From: Mycobacterium sp. PO1
GTDB taxonomy: Bacteria > Actinomycetota > Actinomycetes > Mycobacteriales > Mycobacteriaceae
Assembly (NCBI RefSeq): GCF_017312405.1
Contig: NZ_BLTG01000015.1
Coordinates: 1 to 64,000 of the forward strand
Reading direction: 5' to 3'
Length of the DNA: 64,000 nt
Part shown: one piece after another, positions 51,153 through 59,990 of the stretch
Layout of the letters: each line of letters starts with the position of its first letter
Numbering within the stretch: the stretch's first letter is position 1
Notes under the pieces: generated by a model
Database searches by the model: none
What the model saw: only the letters and a program-made list of their open reading frames with translations
What the model was told of the DNA's origin: nothing
Program-made: the position numbers and the translations under genes

Positions 51153-51282
51153 GCCGGCTACGTGCTCCCGCCGGCGAGCCGACTATTTCGTCCCGCCGGC
51201 GAGCCGACTATTTGGTCCCGTCCGCTGGCCGACTATTTGGTCCCGACGGCGAGCCGACCAAGTGCTCCCGTCGGCGACCCGA
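51153..51282 (-). repeat. 25-bp tandem repeat seeded from the aldehyde dehydrogenase 3' end
   Basis: Five 25-bp units (GCCGACTATTTGGTCCCGACGGCGA type) start at 51153, 51178, 51203, 51228 and 51253. The pattern continues into the last codons of the dehydrogenase gene (CCGACTATTTGGTGAGG, stop TAG at 51285-51283). Several copies retain the CCAAATAG stop context on the minus strand. Confidence 0.85.
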
Positions 51283-52731
51283 CTATTTGGTGAGGGCGAT
51301 GTACTTGGTGTCGAGGTACTCCTCGATCCCCTCACTGCCGCCTTCTCTTCCGAAGCCGGACTCCTTGATGCCGCCGAACGGCGCGGCCGCGTCGGAGATC
51401 ACACCCCGGTTGACGCCCACCATGCCGGACTGCACACCTTCGGCGACGCGCAGCGCCCGGTCCAGCGATTGGGTGTAGACGTAGGCCGCCAATCCGTATT
51501 CGGTGTCGTTGGCCGCCGCGATGCCCTCCTCCTCGGTGTCGAACCCGGCGATCGGGGCCACCGGACCGAACACCTCCTCCTTGAGGATTCGGGCGTCGGC
51601 GGGCACGTCGGTCAGCACGGTGGCCGGGTAGAAGTGTCCGGGTCCGCCGGGCGCGACGCCGCCGATGGCAACCGTCGCGCCGCGCGACACCGCATCGGAG
51701 ACGAGTTCCGTCACCGTGTTGACCTGCTTGGCGTTGATGAGCGGACCGAGGGTGGCCGACTCGTCGAGCCCCTTGCCGAGGGTGAACTCGCTCATCCGTT
51801 TGACGAACTTCTCGGTGAACTCCTCGCGCACCGCGTTCGCCACGTGGAACCGGTTGGCTGCGGTGCACGCCTCACCGCCGTTGCGCATCTTGGCCAGGAT
51901 CGCGCCGTCCACCGCGGCGTCGACGTCGGCGTCGTCGAACACCACGAAAGGTGCGTTGCCACCGAGCTCCATCGACGTCCGCAGCAGCTTGTCCGCCGAC
52001 TGCTTGACCAGCGCCTTGCCCACGCCGGTCGATCCGGTGAAGGTGAGCTTGCGCAGCCGGCCGTCGTTGATCAGCGCTTCGGTGACCGCACCGGGATTGC
52101 TGGTCGGCAACACCGACAGCACGCCCTTGGGCAACCCGGCCTCGTCCATGAGCTTGGCCAGAAGCAACATCGTCAGCGGCGTCTCCTGGGCCGGCTTGAC
52201 GATCATCGTGCAGCCCGCGGCGAACGCCGGGCCCATCTTGCGGGTGCCCATGGCGAGCGGGAAGTTCCACGGTGTGATCGCGTAACAGGGACCCACCGGC
52301 TGCTTGGTGACCATGATGCGGCCGTTACCGGCAGGGCTCGGGGTGAACCGGCCGTCGATGCGTACCGCCTCCTCGGCGAACCAGCGGAAGAACTCGGCCC
52401 CGTAGGTGACCTCACCCTTGCTCTCGGCGACGACCTTGCCCATTTCGAGTGTCATCAGGGCGGCGATGTCGTCGGCGCGCTCGGTGATCGTCTCGAACAC
52501 CGAGCGCAGAATCTCGCCCCGTTTGCGCGGCGGGGTCGCGGCCCACTCCGCCTGCACCTCACAGGCGGCGTCCAGTGCGGCAGCGGCGTCCTCCGCCGCG
52601 GCGTCGGCGACGGCGGTCAGCACCTGGTCGTCGGAGGGGTCGAGCACGTTGAACGTCGACGAGGACGCGCGTTCCTGCCCACCGATCCACAGCCCGGTCG
52701 GTACCGATTCCAGCAGTGCGGAAGTATCCAT
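51283..52731 (-). CDS. NAD(P)-dependent succinate-semialdehyde dehydrogenase-like ALDH
   Basis: The 482-aa aldehyde dehydrogenase oxidises an aldehyde to the acid. It has [20 protein letters not shown] (coenzyme and catalytic Asn), [30 protein letters not shown], the catalytic Glu in [16 protein letters not shown] and the nucleophile Cys in [12 protein letters not shown]. Closest by motif to GabD/SSADH, so GABA or succinate semialdehyde is the likely substrate. ATG 52731 lies 50 bp from the divergent pgi start. Confidence 0.87.
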   Translation of the reverse strand: MDTSALLESVPTGLWIGGQERASSSTFNVLDPSDDQVLTAVADAAAEDAAAALDAACEVQAEWAATPPRKRGEILRSVFETITERADDIAALMTLEMGKVVAESKGEVTYGAEFFRWFAEEAVRIDGRFTPSPAGNGRIMVTKQPVGPCYAITPWNFPLAMGTRKMGPAFAAGCTMIVKPAQETPLTMLLLAKLMDEAGLPKGVLSVLPTSNPGAVTEALINDGRLRKLTFTGSTGVGKALVKQSADKLLRTSMELGGNAPFVVFDDADVDAAVDGAILAKMRNGGEACTAANRFHVANAVREEFTEKFVKRMSEFTLGKGLDESATLGPLINAKQVNTVTELVSDAVSRGATVAIGGVAPGGPGHFYPATVLTDVPADARILKEEVFGPVAPIAGFDTEEEGIAAANDTEYGLAAYVYTQSLDRALRVAEGVQSGMVGVNRGVISDAAAPFGGIKESGFGREGGSEGIEEYLDTKYIALTK

Positions 52732-52781
52732 ACCTCCATCATTTACCCCTTCGTCGGCTTGGCCGCACTAGGGTTCTGAAC

Positions 52782-54431
52782 ATGGGTTCTGACATCACTG
52801 CCACGACCGCATGGCAGGCACTGTCCCGCCATCACGCCGACGTCGCCACCACGAGCTTGCGTGAGCTTTTCGCCGAGGATTCCGCCCGCGGTTCCGAGTT
52901 GGCGTTGACCGTCGGCGACATGTACATCGACTACAGCAAGCACCGCGTCACCCGGGAGACGCTCGATCTGCTGATCGATCTGGCACGGGCAGCCGAACTG
53001 GAATCCAAGCGCGACGCGATATTCTCCGGCTCGCATATCAACACCTCCGAAGACCGGGCGGTGCTGCACACCGCGCTGCGACTGCCCAGGGACGCGGCGT
53101 TGACCGTCGACGGGCAGGACGTGGTGTCGGACGTGCACGAGGTGCTCGACCGGATGGGTGAGTTCACCGACCGGCTGCGCAGCGGCGAGTGGCGCGGCGC
53201 GACCGGTGAGCGCATCACCACCGTGGTGAACATCGGCATCGGCGGTTCCGACCTCGGACCGGTCATGGTCTATCAGGCATTGCGTCACTACGTCGATGCC
53301 GGCATCTCGGCCCGGTTCGTCTCCAACGTCGACCCTGCCGACCTGGTCGCCAAGCTCGACGGGCTGGACCCGGCGACAACACTTTTCGTCATCGCCTCCA
53401 AGACGTTCTCGACGCTGGAGACGTTGACCAACGCGACGGCGGCACGCCGGTGGCTGATAGACGCGCTCGGTGACGCGGCCGTGGCCAAGCACTTCGTCGC
53501 GGTGTCGACGAACGCGAAGCTGGTCGACGAGTTCGGCATCGACACCGAGAACATGTTCGGTTTCTGGGATTGGGTCGGCGGGCGGTATTCGGTGGACTCG
53601 GCCATCGGGCTGTCGGTGATGGCCGCGATCGGCAAAGAGCGGTTCGCGGAGTTCCTGGCCGGCTTCCATCTGGTCGACGAACACTTCCGGACCGCACCGC
53701 TGGACGCCAACGCTCCGGTGCTGCTGGGCCTCATCGGGCTCTGGTACAACAACTTCTTCGGTGCGGAAACCCGTGCGGTGCTGCCGTATTCGAATGACCT
53801 GGCCCGATTCGCCGCCTATCTGCAGCAGCTGACCATGGAGTCCAACGGTAAGTCGGTCCGCGCCGACGGCTCCCCGGTGACCAGCGGCACCGGTGAGATC
53901 TTCTGGGGTGAGCCGGGCACCAACGGCCAGCACGCGTTCTATCAGCTGCTCCATCAGGGCACTCGGCTGATCCCGGCCGACTTCATCGGGTTCAGTGAGC
54001 CGACCGACGACCTGGCCACCGCGGACGGCGACGGCAGCATGCACGACCTGTTGATGAGTAACTTCTTCGCCCAGACCCAGGTGCTGGCGTTCGGCAAGAC
54101 CGCCGACGAAATCGCCGCCGAGGGAACAGCTTCAGAGGTCGTCCCGCACAAGGTCATGCCCGGTAACCGGCCGAGCACCTCGATTCTGGCGACGAAGCTG
54201 ACTCCGTCGGTGGTCGGCCAGTTGGTGGCGCTCTACGAGCATCAGGTCTTCGTCGAGGGCGTCATCTGGGGTATCGACTCATTCGACCAGTGGGGTGTGG
54301 AGCTGGGTAAGACCCAGGCCAAGGCCCTGCTGCCGGTGCTGACCGACGACGCATCGCCTGCCGAGCAGACTGATTCGTCCACCGACACCCTGGTGCGCCG
54401 CTATCGCACCGAGCGGGGCCGAACGGCATAA
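52782..54431 (+). CDS. pgi: Glucose-6-phosphate isomerase
   Basis: Pgi interconverts glucose-6-P and fructose-6-P. The 549-aa protein has the signatures [65 protein letters not shown], the active-site Glu/His region ([18 protein letters not shown]) and the C-terminal [14 protein letters not shown] lysine. ATG 52782 matches the mycobacterial start ([14 protein letters not shown]). Order equals Rv0946c. Confidence 0.98.
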   Translation: MGSDITATTAWQALSRHHADVATTSLRELFAEDSARGSELALTVGDMYIDYSKHRVTRETLDLLIDLARAAELESKRDAIFSGSHINTSEDRAVLHTALRLPRDAALTVDGQDVVSDVHEVLDRMGEFTDRLRSGEWRGATGERITTVVNIGIGGSDLGPVMVYQALRHYVDAGISARFVSNVDPADLVAKLDGLDPATTLFVIASKTFSTLETLTNATAARRWLIDALGDAAVAKHFVAVSTNAKLVDEFGIDTENMFGFWDWVGGRYSVDSAIGLSVMAAIGKERFAEFLAGFHLVDEHFRTAPLDANAPVLLGLIGLWYNNFFGAETRAVLPYSNDLARFAAYLQQLTMESNGKSVRADGSPVTSGTGEIFWGEPGTNGQHAFYQLLHQGTRLIPADFIGFSEPTDDLATADGDGSMHDLLMSNFFAQTQVLAFGKTADEIAAEGTASEVVPHKVMPGNRPSTSILATKLTPSVVGQLVALYEHQVFVEGVIWGIDSFDQWGVELGKTQAKALLPVLTDDASPAEQTDSSTDTLVRRYRTERGRTA

Positions 54432-54568
54432 TCTGCGCTACCCAGAAGGTCCGCGAGCCGGCGCTCCCGCGAGCTGCGGCCCCGTCAGCCGGAAAGCCCG
54501 CGAGCGCGCGCGTCTGCACACCGACGCGCCGCGTCCCATGGCATTTCGCGCGCGCTCGTTGCCGCCGA

Positions 54569-54609
54569 CCGCACGCTGCACGCGCGACACACCACACGGC
54601 AGCGTGCGG
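54569..54609. terminator. Inverted repeat between convergent pgi and SDR genes
   Basis: CCGCACGCTGC and GCAGCGTGCGG form a perfect 11-bp stem around 19 nt. The 219-bp region (54432-54650) is dense in CGCGCG palindromes and holds no gene; the stem may terminate both convergent transcripts, though no U-tract follows. Confidence 0.4.
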
Positions 54610-54650
54610 ACACGCGCGTTCGCGAAGACAACTCCAGCTGGAAAAGCCGG

Positions 54651-55403
54651 TCAGGCGAAGCGCTTCGTGAGGCGTGGCGGCAGCAGCTTCATCACCTCGA
54701 CCAGCGGCCACCACGGCCAGGCCGGAACGACGGCACGGCCCTTCTCCTTCTCGATGGCCTCCACCATCGCCTTCACGCCGGTCTCGTTGTCCACCATGAG
54801 CATGGTGGAGTTCGACTTCGCAGTCATCTCCGACTCGATGTAGCCCGGCTCCAACACCGTGACCTTGATCGGGCCAGACGACGGATACTCCGCACGCAAC
54901 GACTGACCCAGCGACGTCACGCCGGCCTTGCTGGCCGAATACGCAGCCTTGACCCCGGGGACGCCGACATTGCCCAGCACCGAGGACACCAGCACCAGAT
55001 GCCCGTGGCCCGACGCCTTGAACATCTCCAGCGCCGTCTCGATCTGCACCAGCGCGGCAACCAGATTGGTCTCGATCGTGGCCTTGTTGGCCCAGAGCTT
55101 GCCGCCGCCGAGTGGGTAACCCTTGCCGATACCGGCGTTGACGATGACGCAGTCGAGGCCGCCGATCTCCTCGGACAGCTCCGCGAAGACCTTGGGAACC
55201 TGATCGTGGTCGTTGACGTCGAGCGCTGCGATGGCCACCGTGATCTCGGGGTGGCGAGCCGTCAACTCGGCCTTGAGCTCGTCGAGGTTGTCCAGGCGCC
55301 GGGCGCACAGGGCCAGGTCCCGCCCCTTGGCCGCGAACTGGCGCGCCATCCCGGCGCCGAGTCCGCTGCTGGCGCCGGTGATCAGGATCTTCTGCCGAGT
55401 CAT
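54651..55403 (-). CDS. Short-chain dehydrogenase/reductase
   Basis: The 250-aa SDR (Rv0945 position) has the cofactor loop TGASSGLGAGMARQFA, VNAGIGKG, catalytic Ser in VLVSSVLG and YSASK (Tyr-x-x-x-Lys). CARRLDN after the second strand favours NADP(H). Its C-terminus (AWPWWPLVEVMKLLPPRL) is hydrophobic and may associate with the membrane. Substrate unknown. Confidence 0.9.
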   Translation of the reverse strand: MTRQKILITGASSGLGAGMARQFAAKGRDLALCARRLDNLDELKAELTARHPEITVAIAALDVNDHDQVPKVFAELSEEIGGLDCVIVNAGIGKGYPLGGGKLWANKATIETNLVAALVQIETALEMFKASGHGHLVLVSSVLGNVGVPGVKAAYSASKAGVTSLGQSLRAEYPSSGPIKVTVLEPGYIESEMTAKSNSTMLMVDNETGVKAMVEAIEKEKGRAVVPAWPWWPLVEVMKLLPPRLTKRFA

Positions 55404-55450
55404 GCCAGCAGAATAACTTGGTTGAACAAGTCGCTCCGACGCCCTCTACG

Positions 55451-56332
55451 CTACTTCAGCAGTTTGGACATGCGCCGATCGGCGAGGATCTTGCCACCAG
55501 TCTGACAGGTCGGGCAGTACTGGAACGACTTGTCGGCAAACGACACCTCACGCACAGTGTCGCCGCACACCGGGCATGGCAGGCCGGTTCGGGCGTGCAC
55601 GCGCAGGCCCGCACGCTTCTCCCCCTTCAGCGTGGCGGCCTGCTGACCCACGGACCTGGTCACCGCGTCGGTCAGCACCGAGATCATCGCGTCGTGCAGG
55701 GCCGCCAATTGCGCGTCGGTGAGCTTGTTGGCCGTCGCGAACGGCGAGAGCCGCGCCACGTGCAGGATTTCGTCGCTGTATGCGTTGCCGATCCCGGCGA
55801 TCACCTTCTGATCAGTGATGACGGTCTTGATCCGGCCGGTGTTGCCGGTGAGCGCCTCGGCCAGACCCTGCGGGTCCAGCGTCAGCGCATCCGGGCCGAG
55901 GGCCGCGATCTGGGGCACGGCCATCGGATCGGTGACCAGCCAGACCGCGAGACGCTTCTGGGTGCCGGCCTCGGTCAGGTCGAAGCCGACCCCGCCAGTC
56001 CCGGCGTCGTCCCCGCCCGGCTTGCTCAGGTGCACCCGCAACGCAATCGGCCCCTTGCCCGGCTTGAGCGGCGCCGCGCTGAGCTTGTCCGACCAGCGCA
56101 ACCATCCGGCCCGCGACAGGTGCGTGATGAGATGAAGCTCGCCGGCCTGCATACCGAGGTACTTGCCCCACCGGTTCGCCGCCGTGACCGGTTGACCGGC
56201 CAGCGCCGACACCGGCGGATCGAACGTCTTGAGCACGGACAGCGCTCCCACGTCGACGCGGCCGACGGTCAACCCGACCGCGTGGCGACGCAGGTGGTCG
56301 GCGAGCGCTTCGACCTCGGGCAGTTCAGGCAT
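55451..56332 (-). CDS. Fpg/Nei-family DNA glycosylase-lyase
   Basis: The 293-aa protein begins MPELPEVEAL: Pro2 is the nucleophile and Glu3 the acid of Fpg/Nei enzymes that excise oxidised bases. The H2TH segment is ITDQKVIAGIGNAYSDEIL, and a C-terminal zinc finger (CPVCGDTV, YCPTCQTGGK) ends in RRMSKLLK. It corresponds to Rv0944 and is shorter of loop than MutM proper; substrate preference is not evident. ATG 56332 is fixed by the N-terminal proline; longer frames are wrong. Confidence 0.93.
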   Translation of the reverse strand: MPELPEVEALADHLRRHAVGLTVGRVDVGALSVLKTFDPPVSALAGQPVTAANRWGKYLGMQAGELHLITHLSRAGWLRWSDKLSAAPLKPGKGPIALRVHLSKPGGDDAGTGGVGFDLTEAGTQKRLAVWLVTDPMAVPQIAALGPDALTLDPQGLAEALTGNTGRIKTVITDQKVIAGIGNAYSDEILHVARLSPFATANKLTDAQLAALHDAMISVLTDAVTRSVGQQAATLKGEKRAGLRVHARTGLPCPVCGDTVREVSFADKSFQYCPTCQTGGKILADRRMSKLLK

Positions 56333-56336
56333 GAGT

Positions 56337-56720
56337 TCAGTCTGCCCTGACGACCAGCGACAGCACCCACGAGACGATCGACAGCACGATCGCGGCCCAG
56401 ATCGCCGTCCACCAGAACTGGTCGATGGCCAACCCCCAGTGGGTCGTGTGCTCGGTGATCCACGCGGTGATCCAGAGCATGAACGCATTGATCACGACGT
56501 GGATGAGACCCAGTGTGAGGATGTACAGCGGGATCGACACGATCTGCACCACGGGTTTGATCACCGCATTGACCAGACCGAACACCACCGCGACGACGAA
56601 GATGACCCCCACCCGGGCGATCGTGGAGTCACCACCGACGAACGCGATGCCCGGCACGATGAGCGTCACCACCCACAGCGCGACCCCGGTGAGCGCGGCG
56701 CGCAACAGAAACGGACCCAT
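56337..56720 (-). CDS. Phage-holin-superfamily IV membrane protein (PF04020 type)
   Basis: The 127-aa protein has four membrane helices (LLRAALTGVALWVVTLIVPG, VGVIFVVAVVFGLVNAVIKP, ILTLGLIHVVINAFMLWITA, WTAIWAAIVLSIVSWVLSL) in the arrangement of the small bacterial 'mycobacterial 4TM holin' family. The name is historical; no lysis function is implied. ATG 56720 with GAAGG about 15 nt upstream, so the start is a little uncertain. The Fpg gene follows after 4 bp. Confidence 0.8.
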   Translation of the reverse strand: MGPFLLRAALTGVALWVVTLIVPGIAFVGGDSTIARVGVIFVVAVVFGLVNAVIKPVVQIVSIPLYILTLGLIHVVINAFMLWITAWITEHTTHWGLAIDQFWWTAIWAAIVLSIVSWVLSLVVRAD

Positions 56721-56787
56721 GGCGGAAATACTGCCTTCCCGCGGCCGCGAACGTGCGCTGTTGCACGCCCGCGCCCCGGAGTGTCGG

Positions 56788-56883
56788 GCGCCAACACGCC
56801 CCCTCACCGACCGGGACGGCGTGCGCTCACGGACGAGGGTGCGGGTGCCAACTCGCCCGCTCACGGAACGGGACGGCATCCGG
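56788..56883. repeat. Two-copy direct repeat, 57-bp period
   Basis: Segments of about 36 bp beginning GCGCCAACACGCC (56788) and GTGCCAACTCGCC (56845) share most positions, including CGGGACGGC. They lie in the non-coding gap between divergent genes (56721-56928). Confidence 0.6.
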
Positions 56884-56928
56884 TAGGGGACGAACCCTCT
56901 CACCGGGCGTGCGGGACCGTTTGATCGA

Positions 56929-57699
56929 ATGACGGTCATGTCCGTACTCGACTCCTTCCGCCTCGATGACAAGGTCGTCATCGTCACCGGCGCCTCTTCC
57001 GGGCTCGGCGTCTCGTTCGCACAGGCCTGCGCCGAAGCGGGCGCCGACCTTGTGCTCGCCGCCCGGCGGGTGGACAAGCTGCAGGAGACCTGCGAGCTGG
57101 TGCGCGCCGCCGGCCGCCGCGCCCTGGCTGTCGCCACCGACGTCTCCGAACCCGCCGACTGCCAGGCGATGGTCGACGCCGCGATGACGGAGTTCGGCCG
57201 CGTCGACGTCCTGGTCAACAATGCGGGCGTCGGCACCGCGGTACCGGCGACTCGGGAGACGCCCGAGGAGTTCAGGGCGGTCGTCGACATCAACCTCAAC
57301 GGGTCGTACTGGGCGGCGCAGGCATGCGGACGGGTCATGCAGCCCGGCAGCTCGGTGATCAACATCTCGAGCGTCCTCGGCATCACGACCGCGGGTCTGC
57401 CGCAGGCGGCCTACAGCGCCAGCAAGGCCGCGATCGCCGGACTCACCCGCGACCTCGCACAGCAGTGGGGAACGCGAAAGGGCATCCGGGTCAACGCGAT
57501 TGCACCGGGCTTCTTCCAGTCCGAGATGACCGACCAGTACAAGCCGGGCTACCTGGAAAGCGTCATCGAACGGTCCGTCCTCGGGCGCACCGGCGACCCG
57601 GCCGAGCTGGCGGCCACCCTGGTGTGGCTGGCGTCGCCGGCCGGAGGGTACGTCACCGGTCAGACGATCGTCGTCGACGGTGGGGTGAGCATCACCTAG
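56929..57699 (+). CDS. Short-chain dehydrogenase/reductase (FabG-like)
   Basis: The 256-aa classical SDR has TGASSGLGVSFAQAC, NNAGVGT, INISSVLG (catalytic Ser), YSASKAAIAG (Tyr-x-x-x-Lys) and VDGGVSIT at the C-terminus. AARRVDKLQ suggests NADP(H). It would reduce or oxidise a 3-oxoacyl or similar substrate. The start may be ATG 56929 or ATG 56938 three codons later. Confidence 0.9.
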   Translation: MTVMSVLDSFRLDDKVVIVTGASSGLGVSFAQACAEAGADLVLAARRVDKLQETCELVRAAGRRALAVATDVSEPADCQAMVDAAMTEFGRVDVLVNNAGVGTAVPATRETPEEFRAVVDINLNGSYWAAQACGRVMQPGSSVINISSVLGITTAGLPQAAYSASKAAIAGLTRDLAQQWGTRKGIRVNAIAPGFFQSEMTDQYKPGYLESVIERSVLGRTGDPAELAATLVWLASPAGGYVTGQTIVVDGGVSIT

Positions 57700-57822
57700 C
57701 GGCCGATGTGTCGCCCCCTAGCGCCAACCTGCCGCCCGCCCGCGCGACGGTTCCGCCCCCAGCGCCAACCTGCCGCCCGCCTGCGCCGCCGGATTCGCTC
57801 TGCCCGATCCCACCCCCGGGAC

Positions 57823-57836
57823 TAGAACACGTTCTA
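57823..57836 (+). promoter_or_regulatory. KstR-like operator (perfect palindrome)
   Basis: TAGAACACGTTCTA is a perfect palindrome and fits TNNAACNNGTTNNA. It overlaps a TAATAT -10 box (57835-57840) 8 nt before ATG 57849. Just upstream, AGCGCCAACCTGCCGCCCGCC occurs twice (about 57720 and 57760), a short direct repeat in the spacer. Confidence 0.75.
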
Positions 57837-57848
57837 ATATCGGCTGTC

Positions 57849-58715
57849 ATGCGATTCACCTACGCCGAGGCGATGACCGACCCGACGTTCTACATCCCGT
57901 TGGCCAAAGCCGCCGAGGCCGCCGGCTACCACGCCATGACGATTCCCGACAGCGTCGCCTATCCGTTCGAGTCCGACTCGACATACCCCTACACCCCGGA
58001 CGGCAGCCGCGAGTTCCTCGAGAACAAGGCCTTCATCGAATCGTTCGTGCTGACGGCGGCGCTGTGCGCGGTCACGACACGACTGCACTTCAACCACTTC
58101 GTGCTCAAGCTGCCGATCCGGCCGCCAGCTCTGGTGGCCAAGCAGGCGGGGTCGCTGGCCGCCCTGTTCGACAACCGGCTGGGCCTGGGCGTCGGAACCA
58201 GCCCCTGGCCCGAGGACTACGAGTTGATGAACGTCCCCTACGCCCGCCGCGGCAAGCGGATGGACGAGTGCATCGACATCATCCGGGGACTCACCTCCGG
58301 GGAGTACTTCGAGTACCACGGCGACTTCTACGACATCCCCAAGACGAAGATGACACCCGCGCCCTCCCAGCCTGTTCCGATTCTGATCGGCGGGCACGCC
58401 GACGCCGCGCTGCGCCGGGCAGCGCGCAACGACGGGTGGATGCACGGTGGTGGAGACCCCGAGGAACTCGATGCGCTGCTGAAGAAGCTCGCCGCGTTCC
58501 GCGAGGAGGAGGGACGCACCGGGCCCTATCAGATCCATGTGATCTCGATCGATGCCTACACCCCCGACGGCATCAAGCGGTTGGAGGACAAGGGCGTCAC
58601 CGACGTCATCGTCGGCTTCCGGATTCCCTACATCACCGGCCAGGACACCGAGCCGCTCGACGACAAGATCCGCAATCTGGAGATGTTCGCCGAGAACGTC
58701 ATCGCGAAGGTGTGA
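57849..58715 (+). CDS. LLM-class flavin/F420 oxidoreductase
   Basis: The 288-aa luciferase-like protein (Rv0940c by length and place) shows MRFTYAEAMTDPTFYIPLAK, RPPALVAKQAGSLAALFDNR and LGLGVGTSPWPEDYELM, and the C-terminal PVPILIGGHADAALRRAARNDGW typical of the class. Its perfect KstR-like operator and leaderless-type start suggest induction by sterols. It ends 17 bp inside the 3' end of the convergent ROK gene. Confidence 0.87.
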   Translation: MRFTYAEAMTDPTFYIPLAKAAEAAGYHAMTIPDSVAYPFESDSTYPYTPDGSREFLENKAFIESFVLTAALCAVTTRLHFNHFVLKLPIRPPALVAKQAGSLAALFDNRLGLGVGTSPWPEDYELMNVPYARRGKRMDECIDIIRGLTSGEYFEYHGDFYDIPKTKMTPAPSQPVPILIGGHADAALRRAARNDGWMHGGGDPEELDALLKKLAAFREEEGRTGPYQIHVISIDAYTPDGIKRLEDKGVTDVIVGFRIPYITGQDTEPLDDKIRNLEMFAENVIAKV

Positions 58716-59886
58716 CCATCGCGTCGACGGCGCGCGGCCCGAGCACGTGGTCGAGCACCGTCATGGCGGTGCCCAGCACCCCGCCTCGATCGCCGAGCGC
58801 TGACGGCGCGATGTGCAGAGACCGGGTTGCGAGCGCCGTTGCGTTGCCGTACAACGTTTCCCGCAGTCCGGCGACGAAGATGTCATAGGCGCCCGCGACA
58901 TCACCGGCGACGATCAGCGTCGCCGGGTTGAGCATGTTGACCGCTGCGGCAAGCACTTCCCCCACATGCCGACCGGCGCCGCGGATGAGTCTGCGCGCCA
59001 ACGCGTCTCCACCGTGAGCCAGCACGACGACGTCACGCAGATTGTGTACCGCCTGGCCGCTCTCTGCCAACGTGCGAACCAGCGCCCATCCGCCGGCGAC
59101 CGCCTCCAGACACCCGACATCACCGCAGCGACAGGCTTTCCCGGCAGCTGCGGTGGTCTTGTTGTGGCCGAACTCGCCCGCTGCCCTCATCGCGCCGCGC
59201 TGCAATGCACCGCCGGCGATGATGCCCGCGCCCAGGCCGGTCGAGGCCTTGATGACGAGCACATCGTCGGACCCACGCCCCGCCCCGGATCGCCATTCGG
59301 CCAGCGCGATGACGTTGGCATCGTTGTCGACGACCACCGGGGCGTCGGTCAGCGCACGGATGTAGGGCACCAGCGGCACCCCGTCCCACCCGCTCAGCAC
59401 CGGGGAGTCGGCACTGCAACCACGCCGCGGGTCGACCGTCCCGGGCAGGCTCAAGCCGACACCGAAGACGCGGGCCGGCGAGTGCCCCGACTTCGCGAGA
59501 AGTTGGCCGAGGCACGCGACGACGTCGGGCATGAGATCCTCGGGCCCGAAGCCGGGTTCCCGATCGATGTCGGCCGACGCGAGCGGCTCACCAGCCAGAT
59601 CGCACGCCGCCAAGCGGACCCGACTTCCGCCGAGAGCCGCGGTCAACACGACACCGGCGGAGGCATTGAACGACACCAGCCCGGCCGGTCGCCCACCGGT
59701 CGACGGGGCTTGATCACCTTCGTTGACGAGCCCCAGCGCGGTGAGTTCCCTCACCCGCGCCGACACGGCCGTGCGGGACAACCCCGTCAGCTTTCCCAGC
59801 TCGGGCCTGCTGAGGCCCGCGTTACGCCTGATCAGCGCATACAACTCACCGACCGACCATGCGGACGACGATCGGTCGAGTCCCAT
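58699..59886 (-). CDS. ROK-family transcriptional regulator
   Basis: The 395-aa repressor has an N-terminal winged HTH (LIRRNAGLSRPELGKLTGLSRTAVSARV region, residues 18-50) and two actin-like ROK lobes. VFGVGLSLPGTVDPRRG, VVVDNDANVIALAE, the DNA/ligand-lobe KASTGLGAGII and the zinc site GHNK...CRCGDVGCLEA are visible. Such proteins (NagC, XylR, Mlc) respond to sugars or sugar phosphates. It is divergent from a KDPG-aldolase-like/MFS pair, probably its target. The ATG lies 6 nt after a TAGGGT -10 box, so the mRNA is probably leaderless. Confidence 0.9.
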   Translation of the reverse strand: MGLDRSSSAWSVGELYALIRRNAGLSRPELGKLTGLSRTAVSARVRELTALGLVNEGDQAPSTGGRPAGLVSFNASAGVVLTAALGGSRVRLAACDLAGEPLASADIDREPGFGPEDLMPDVVACLGQLLAKSGHSPARVFGVGLSLPGTVDPRRGCSADSPVLSGWDGVPLVPYIRALTDAPVVVDNDANVIALAEWRSGAGRGSDDVLVIKASTGLGAGIIAGGALQRGAMRAAGEFGHNKTTAAAGKACRCGDVGCLEAVAGGWALVRTLAESGQAVHNLRDVVVLAHGGDALARRLIRGAGRHVGEVLAAAVNMLNPATLIVAGDVAGAYDIFVAGLRETLYGNATALATRSLHIAPSALGDRGGVLGTAMTVLDHVLGPRAVDAMVTPSR

Positions 59887-59892
59887 GGCCGC

Positions 59893-59934
59893 ACCCTATC
59901 GACTCCGACTTAGGCATTTCAAGTACATAAGTCG
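59893..59934 (-). promoter_or_regulatory. ROK gene promoter with operator-like inverted repeat
   Basis: On the minus strand TTGAAA (59922-59917), 18 bp, and TAGGGT (59898-59893) form a good promoter. CGACTTA (59906-59912) and TAAGTCG (59928-59934) form a 29-bp inverted repeat flanking the -35, fitting autoregulation by the ROK protein. Confidence 0.55.
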
Positions 59935-59936
59935 CG

Positions 59937-59990
59937 TTGAGAAGGACATTACTGAGTACTACATTAAGACATGAGTACTACATTAAGACA
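59937..59990 (+). promoter_or_regulatory. Promoter and tandem 19-bp duplication at the KDPG-like gene start
   Basis: TTGAGA (59937-59942), 17 bp, and TACATT (59960-59965) precede ATG 59971 by 5 nt. TGAGTACTACATTAAGACA is present twice head to tail (59953-59971, 59972-59990). The second copy duplicates the -10 box, and the junction of the copies creates the ATG. Confidence 0.6.

Noticed and set aside
54432..54650. A gene in the CGCGCG-rich gap after pgi
   Set aside because: The 101-codon plus-strand frame there overlaps the convergent SDR gene and shows only Arg/Ala/Thr-rich sequence; the gap looks structural.
56337..56720. Phage origin for the holin-like gene
   Set aside because: The family name is historical; there are no phage genes around it and the surrounding order is conserved chromosomal.
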